Source of the DNA: Prevotellaceae bacterium
Lineage (GTDB): Bacteria; Bacteroidota; Bacteroidia; Bacteroidales; UBA932
DNA length: 8,912 bases
Reading direction: 5' to 3'
Assembly: GCA_031278495.1 (NCBI GenBank)
Contig: JAITKG010000137.1
Location: forward strand, 1-8,912
Translations under genes and position numbers: made by a program
The notes under the pieces: generated by a model
Seen by the model: the letters and a program-made list of their open reading frames with translations, nothing else
The model's database searches: none
Told to the model about the DNA's origin: nothing
Shown: in pieces, positions 5,498-8,912 of the stretch
How the letters are laid out: each line of letters begins with the position of its first letter
Position numbering within the stretch: position 1 is the stretch's first letter

Positions 5498-6665
5498 GAT
5501 GGTTGGATGACTTTTTGCCGAATGGTTTATTCCGGCGTTGCCGGTTCTGTTTGCGGCGGTTTTTTTTCTTTTTGTCAAAACGGGTGATGCTGTCTTCGCC
5601 TACGGTGTCTTTGAAAGTGGCAGGTTGTTCCTGCTTTGTTGCGCTTTTTGTCAAGGCGGGAATTTTAGCGCCTTGACAGTTCAATGCAACAAATTCTTTT
5701 ACGCGTGCTACCGGGATACCTGTTAATTCGCCGTTTCCGGCGGCGTCGGGCGTAAAAAACATGACGCCTTTCAGCACGTCGGTTTTTTGCAGGAATAATT
5801 GCCCGTCCACCGTTTCCAGCGGGGCGGTTACTTTCGGGAAATCTTTTTGCACATCAATATATAAAGCTACTTCATGGTTCAGGCAGCATTTCAGTTTGCC
5901 GCATTGCCCGGTCAGTTTTTGCGGATTGAGCGCAAGTTCCTGCCAGCGCGCGGCATTGGCATTGACGGTAGAAAAGCCCGACATCCATTGCGAACAGCAG
6001 AGTTCGCGACCGCACACACCCAATCCCCCGATGAGTCCGGCTTCCTGCCGTGCGCCGATTTGCCGCATTTCAATGCGGATATGGAATTCGGTTGCCATGA
6101 GTTTTATCAATTCCCGGAAATCGACCCGTTCGTCGGCTATGTAATAAAATATGGCTTTACTGCCGTCGCCTTGAAATTCCACGTCGCCGATTTTCATGTC
6201 CAATTTCAGGTTTGCCGCCAGTTGCCGCGATTTAATCATGGTCGTGTGTTCGCGGGCGATAGCGTCCTGCCATTTTTCGATGTCAAATGGTTTCGCTTTC
6301 CGGTAAATTTTTTTGAAGTCATACATGCCCGGCGTGATTTTTTGCCGCATCATCTGCCGCCGCACTAACTGCCCCGCCATGTTAATAATGCCTATATCAT
6401 GCCCTGAGGCGGCTTCCACCGCCACAATATCACCGGCTGCCAATGGCAGTTTATTGACGTTTTTGTAAAATCCCTTGTGGGTATTTTTAAACCGGATTTC
6501 AAAAATATCCTGCAGTTGGTAGTTGTCCGGAAGATTGTCCAGCCAATTGTAGTTGGACAATTTGCAACAGCCGGGACACATCGCTACATTCCATTCTTTC
6601 TGTCCGGTTTGTTGTTTGCGGCAACCGCGTTCGCAGTCATTTGTGTATATACAGTGCGTTTTCAT
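5475..6665 (-). CDS. ricT: RicT/PSP1 domain protein with Cys-rich N-terminus
   Basis: RicT (YaaT in Bacillus) has a PSP1 domain and works there with RicA and RicF in mRNA processing. Its role in Bacteroidota is not established. The 396-aa protein carries the conserved PSP1 core at about 120-215, including KIGDVEFQGDGSKAIFYY, ERVDFRELIK and QIGARQEAGLIGGLGVCG. Conserved cysteines C218, C223, C224 (CGRELCC) and C255, C260, C261 (CGKLKCC) follow. An N-terminal cluster, C5, C11, C15, C30, C33 and C34, looks like a metal site. The C-terminus, from about 360, is a basic, low-complexity tail rich in Lys, Arg and Asn. I chose the ATG at 6665 (MKTHC); ATG 6674 adds three residues, and a TTG at 6692 lies inside the -7 element, so it is excluded. 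This is the first gene of the ricT-gldH-sufE unit. Confidence 0.9.
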   Translation of the reverse strand: MKTHCIYTNDCERGCRKQQTGQKEWNVAMCPGCCKLSNYNWLDNLPDNYQLQDIFEIRFKNTHKGFYKNVNKLPLAAGDIVAVEAASGHDIGIINMAGQLVRRQMMRQKITPGMYDFKKIYRKAKPFDIEKWQDAIAREHTTMIKSRQLAANLKLDMKIGDVEFQGDGSKAIFYYIADERVDFRELIKLMATEFHIRIEMRQIGARQEAGLIGGLGVCGRELCCSQWMSGFSTVNANAARWQELALNPQKLTGQCGKLKCCLNHEVALYIDVQKDFPKVTAPLETVDGQLFLQKTDVLKGVMFFTPDAAGNGELTGIPVARVKEFVALNCQGAKIPALTKSATKQEQPATFKDTVGEDSITRFDKKKKNRRKQNRQRRNKPFGKKSSNHHENNTQK

Positions 6666-6689
6666 TACAGTCATTTTTTCCGGTGAATG

Positions 6690-6697
6690 CAAAGATA
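6690..6697 (-). promoter_or_regulatory. -7 promoter element of the ricT-gldH-sufE unit
   Basis: The minus strand reads TATCTTTG, a full match to TAnnTTTG, followed by CA. It lies 15 nt before ATG 6674 and 24 nt before ATG 6665, so the leader is short. It rules out the TTG at 6690-6692 as the ricT start. The context GTATCTTTGCA is identical to that of the permease promoter at 8880-8887. I see no clear -33 element. Confidence 0.65.
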
Positions 6698-6726
6698 CGA
6701 AAAAGTTGTTGATTGGCGGCGCAGTC

Positions 6727-6767
6727 CTGCCGGCGGCAGTTATGGAATGGAGCGCAAAACATTTTGC
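6727..6767. repeat. Two short palindromes in the ATPase-ricT gap
   Basis: CTGCCGGCGGCAG (6727-6739) has 6-bp self-complementary arms about a single central base, and GCAAAACATTTTGC (6754-6767) has 6-bp arms about a 2-nt centre. Both lie in the 85-nt gap between the ATPase stop and the ricT promoter. Neither has a T-run on the minus strand. They could be operator sites upstream of ricT or weak 3' structures of the ABC transcript. Confidence 0.35.
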
Positions 6768-6782
6768 CTCCTGCTTCCCGTA

Positions 6783-7838
6783 TCAATTTTCAGGCGTGAA
6801 TGCAGGTATGGGCATAGCCGGCGGATGCTTGATGATATACGTACCCAATTCATAAAAAGAGGTGAACTGGCGCTCTTCGCCGGAAAAATAGTAGTCAATG
6901 GTCAGTTCTGTTTTTTTTATGTTCAGCGTGATTTTTGGCAGGCCTTCACGCAGCATGCGGGGATTTAATACACATTTGTAGCCCCACCGCGCCAATGCTT
7001 GCCGTATTCGTTGCGGGTCGTTTTTTGTGTAAACGGCGATTTCCCCATAGGTAATATTTTTAGGACGGAAGTCGCCGGAGTAAGCGCTGTATTCCACATT
7101 CGTACTGTTGAACAATTCCCTAATCGCCCGTTGAATAACGTTATCTTCCGGAGCGCCTTCGAAAACGTCCGCCGAAGCTATTAACCATAATTTGTCGGCA
7201 GTGTGGGTGGCGAGTGAAATATCGTGCGTCGAATAAATAATGGTCTTATGCCGGTTGTGCGCCAGCCGCTGCAATAATGCCAACGTTTCGTATTTATTGG
7301 GCATGTCTAAGTAAGCGGTAGGTTCGTCGAACAGCACAATGGGCGTGTCCTGTACTAATGTGCGGGCAATCATTACCCGCTGGCGTTCGCCGTCGCTTAA
7401 AGTGTTTACATTGCGCCAAGCCATAGCGCGCAAACCCACCAGTTCCAAAGCTTCCAAAACCTGGTATTTGTCTTCTTCGTTCAAACGCCCCATCCTGCCG
7501 GTATAGGGATAGCGTCCCATAGCCGCCAAATCAAATACTTTTAAATAGGGAACGGCTACCGGTTCGGTTGATACAAAGCTGATGATTTTGGCTAATTCAT
7601 TGCGCGAATAATTGGAAAGCGGTTTCCCGCACAGGAATATTTTTCCATCAATCGGTTTTTGCAAACCGGCAATAGTGCGCAGCAAAGTGCTTTTTCCCGC
7701 GCCATTCAAGCCGACCAATGCCAACAGTTCGCTGCCTGTGGTGGAAAGGTGCATGGGGCGTGTAATAGCGCCGGTGTAGCCGCTTGAGCGCCGCCGGTAA
7801 CCAATCATCAATTCCTGTATGTCAATTGTTTTTTTCAT
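6783..7838 (-). CDS. FecE/BtuD-type ABC transporter ATP-binding protein
   Basis: This cytoplasmic ATPase powers a type II importer for iron-siderophore, heme, cobalamin or a similar chelate, paired with the permease encoded just upstream. The protein is 351 aa. Walker A is GLNGAGKST (43-51), the signature LSDGER (147-152), Walker B IVLFDEP with catalytic E172, and the switch histidine H205 in STHD. The usual Q-loop glutamine region reads FVSTEPVAVPYL (88-99), with no Gln, followed by GRYPYTGRMGRL. The C-terminal part, about 235-351, extends well beyond the roughly 255 aa of classical FecE and ends with a distinct domain of unknown role; similar extensions are familiar in Bacteroidota homologs. 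ATG 7838 is the start because it overlaps the permease stop as TGATG and gives the typical N-terminus MKKTIDIQELMIGY. The substrate cannot be told from sequence alone. Confidence 0.92.
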   Translation of the reverse strand: MKKTIDIQELMIGYRRRSSGYTGAITRPMHLSTTGSELLALVGLNGAGKSTLLRTIAGLQKPIDGKIFLCGKPLSNYSRNELAKIISFVSTEPVAVPYLKVFDLAAMGRYPYTGRMGRLNEEDKYQVLEALELVGLRAMAWRNVNTLSDGERQRVMIARTLVQDTPIVLFDEPTAYLDMPNKYETLALLQRLAHNRHKTIIYSTHDISLATHTADKLWLIASADVFEGAPEDNVIQRAIRELFNSTNVEYSAYSGDFRPKNITYGEIAVYTKNDPQRIRQALARWGYKCVLNPRMLREGLPKITLNIKKTELTIDYYFSGEERQFTSFYELGTYIIKHPPAMPIPAFTPEN

Positions 7839-8869
7839 CAATAATTGCGTTGGTTGCGGAAAATAATAGCTATAACAACAGGGATACCCATCAGGGCGGT
7901 TACGGTATTCAGCGGTAATATGCTGCCGGTTCCGGGCAATTGCGAAATCACATCGCACAATAGCATCATGCACGTACCAATCAAGATGGAAGCGGGAATA
8001 AGGACACTGTGGTTGGCATCGCGGAACGTCATGCGCGCCACATGCGGAACGGCAATCCCGACAAAGCCGATAGGTCCGCAGAAAGCGGTAACCGTGCCGG
8101 CGAGCAATCCTGCACTGATGAAAATAACGGCGCGTGCGCGGCGCACATTCATGCCGATGCTTTGGGCATACGTGTCGCCGGGCAGCAGTGCATTCAGGTT
8201 TTTTATAGAAAAAATTGCCAGTAATAACCCGGCAACCACAGCCATGAGCAATAGCGACAACTGTTGTGGCGACACATTACTGAAACTTCCCATAGTCCAC
8301 AATACATACGTTTTTAGTGCGGATGCGGAACTGAAATATTGCAGGACGCCTACAATTGCCGAAGCTGCGCCGCCAATCATTATTCCGAAAATTAAAATGG
8401 TCATGTTATTGCGCAAGCGTATCGAAGCCGACAGGATAAATCCCAAAATAATCATTGCGCCTGTCCAGCCTGCCGCCGCTACGCCGAAATCTTTCAGCCA
8501 AAGCAGGACGCCCGATACCGCTAACGACCCTGTTCCCAAAACAAACAACGCTACGCCCAAACCCGCGCCGGAGCTAATGCCCAATACATAGGGATCGGCT
8601 AACGGGTTCCGGAAAACTGTTTGCATCAGCAGGCCGCTTACCGCTAAAGCCATACCCACCAATGTTGCCACGATAGCTTTCGGTAACCGGAAATATAAAA
8701 TTATTTGTTCAACGGTAGGCGGCAAATCCTCGCTGCCGCTTAAAGCCATCCATACTTCTTTTGCAGAAATAGCCACCGATCCCAAAAAAATATCGGCAAA
8801 AAATAAAATAATGGACAATAATGTTAGCGCGGCAAAGAGTAATATGTGTTTTTGTGCAGGTTTTTTCAT
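7838..8869 (-). CDS. FecCD-type ABC transporter permease
   Basis: This inner-membrane permease is a member of the FecCD/BtuC family, which forms homodimers or heterodimers with about ten membrane segments per chain and imports chelated iron, heme or cobalamin delivered by a periplasmic binding protein. The 343-aa length is normal. Family motifs are FRLPKAIVATLVGMALAVSG (60-79), QTVFRNPLADPYVLGISSGAG (83-103, given in two overlapping parts in the family), the mid-chain LWTMGSFSNVSPQQL, LLPGDTYAQSIGMNV, and CGPIGFVGIAVPHVARM near the cytoplasmic ATPase contact. I chose the ATG at 8869 (MKKPAQKH); the in-frame ATG at 8888-8890 overlaps the -7 element and would add seven unlikely residues. The stop overlaps the ATPase start by one base, so the two are translated together. 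A binding protein gene is not in view and may lie past the window end only if transcribed separately. Confidence 0.93.
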   Translation of the reverse strand: MKKPAQKHILLFAALTLLSIILFFADIFLGSVAISAKEVWMALSGSEDLPPTVEQIILYFRLPKAIVATLVGMALAVSGLLMQTVFRNPLADPYVLGISSGAGLGVALFVLGTGSLAVSGVLLWLKDFGVAAAGWTGAMIILGFILSASIRLRNNMTILIFGIMIGGAASAIVGVLQYFSSASALKTYVLWTMGSFSNVSPQQLSLLLMAVVAGLLLAIFSIKNLNALLPGDTYAQSIGMNVRRARAVIFISAGLLAGTVTAFCGPIGFVGIAVPHVARMTFRDANHSVLIPASILIGTCMMLLCDVISQLPGTGSILPLNTVTALMGIPVVIAIIFRNQRNY

Positions 8870-8879
8870 AAAGCGAGTG

Positions 8880-8887
8880 CAAAGATA
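8880..8887 (-). promoter_or_regulatory. -7 promoter element of the permease-ATPase unit
   Basis: The minus strand reads TATCTTTG followed by CA, a full match to TAnnTTTG. Only 10 nt lie between it and ATG 8869, so the mRNA would be almost leaderless. The 25 nt left before the window edge are very AT-rich and show no evident -33 TTG or iron-regulator site. Confidence 0.65.
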
Positions 8888-8912
8888 CATATTTTTTTAT
8901 ACATTAGGCATA

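Noticed and set aside
5015..5587. 190-aa plus-strand open frame opposite gldH
   Set aside because: It is antisense to gldH, whose family motifs are clear; the frame has no recognisable domain.
7839..7973. Upstream extension of the ATPase to the ATG at 7973
   Set aside because: The added 45 residues lie inside the permease 3' end in another phase, and the ATG at 7838 gives the family-typical N-terminus.
7845..8591. 248-aa plus-strand open frame opposite the permease and ATPase start
   Set aside because: It is fully antisense to a clearly recognised FecCD permease and its composition (many Pro, Ala, Thr, Ile runs) mirrors the complementary coding pattern. No family resemblance or promoter was seen.

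Overview
The window looks like ordinary chromosomal backbone from a member of the Bacteroidota, most likely the order Bacteroidales. The reasons are the gene content (a TamA-like lipoprotein, GldH, a Cys-rich RicT/PSP1 protein, a DUF1573 protein, a FecE-type ATPase with a long C-terminal extension), several TAnnTTTG -7 promoter elements, and the lack of Shine-Dalgarno sequences before the genes. No plasmid, phage, CRISPR, tRNA or rRNA feature was seen, and I found no convincing undescribed multi-gene system.

Plus strand, left part: the 3' end of serS (seryl-tRNA synthetase) is followed after 8 nt by ruvC (Holliday junction resolvase, TTG start). After a 219-nt gap with a candidate promoter comes tamL, a 769-residue Omp85-family outer-membrane assembly lipoprotein. 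A 341-nt gap follows. It holds a 29-codon minus-strand ORF remnant, two perfect 17-bp direct repeats 41 bp apart, and promoter-like elements facing both ways. A small secreted DUF1573 protein (133 aa) comes next and ends at a very strong intrinsic terminator with a GGAA tetraloop.

Minus strand, right part: two transcription units converge on that terminator region. The distal one is a FecCD-type permease followed by its FecE-type ATPase (stop and start overlap as TGATG), two parts of an importer for iron-siderophore, heme, cobalamin or a similar chelate. Its substrate-binding protein and outer-membrane receptor are not in view. The proximal one is ricT-gldH-sufE: a PSP1/RicT protein, a GldH lipoprotein whose start overlaps the ricT end by 23 nt, and the SufE sulfur-transfer protein for Fe-S cluster assembly. 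Both units begin just downstream of the same 11-bp promoter string GTATCTTTGCA, with very short predicted leaders.

The most unusual features are in the non-coding DNA. A short motif, ACGG(T/G)GAACGG(G)AGC, lies at or just after the stop codons of tamL, DUF1573 and sufE. Two identical 14-nt copies in opposite orientation bracket the 267-bp convergent intergenic region. Together with the 17-bp tandem repeats these may be dispersed repeat or remnant mobile DNA, which only a genome-wide search can decide.
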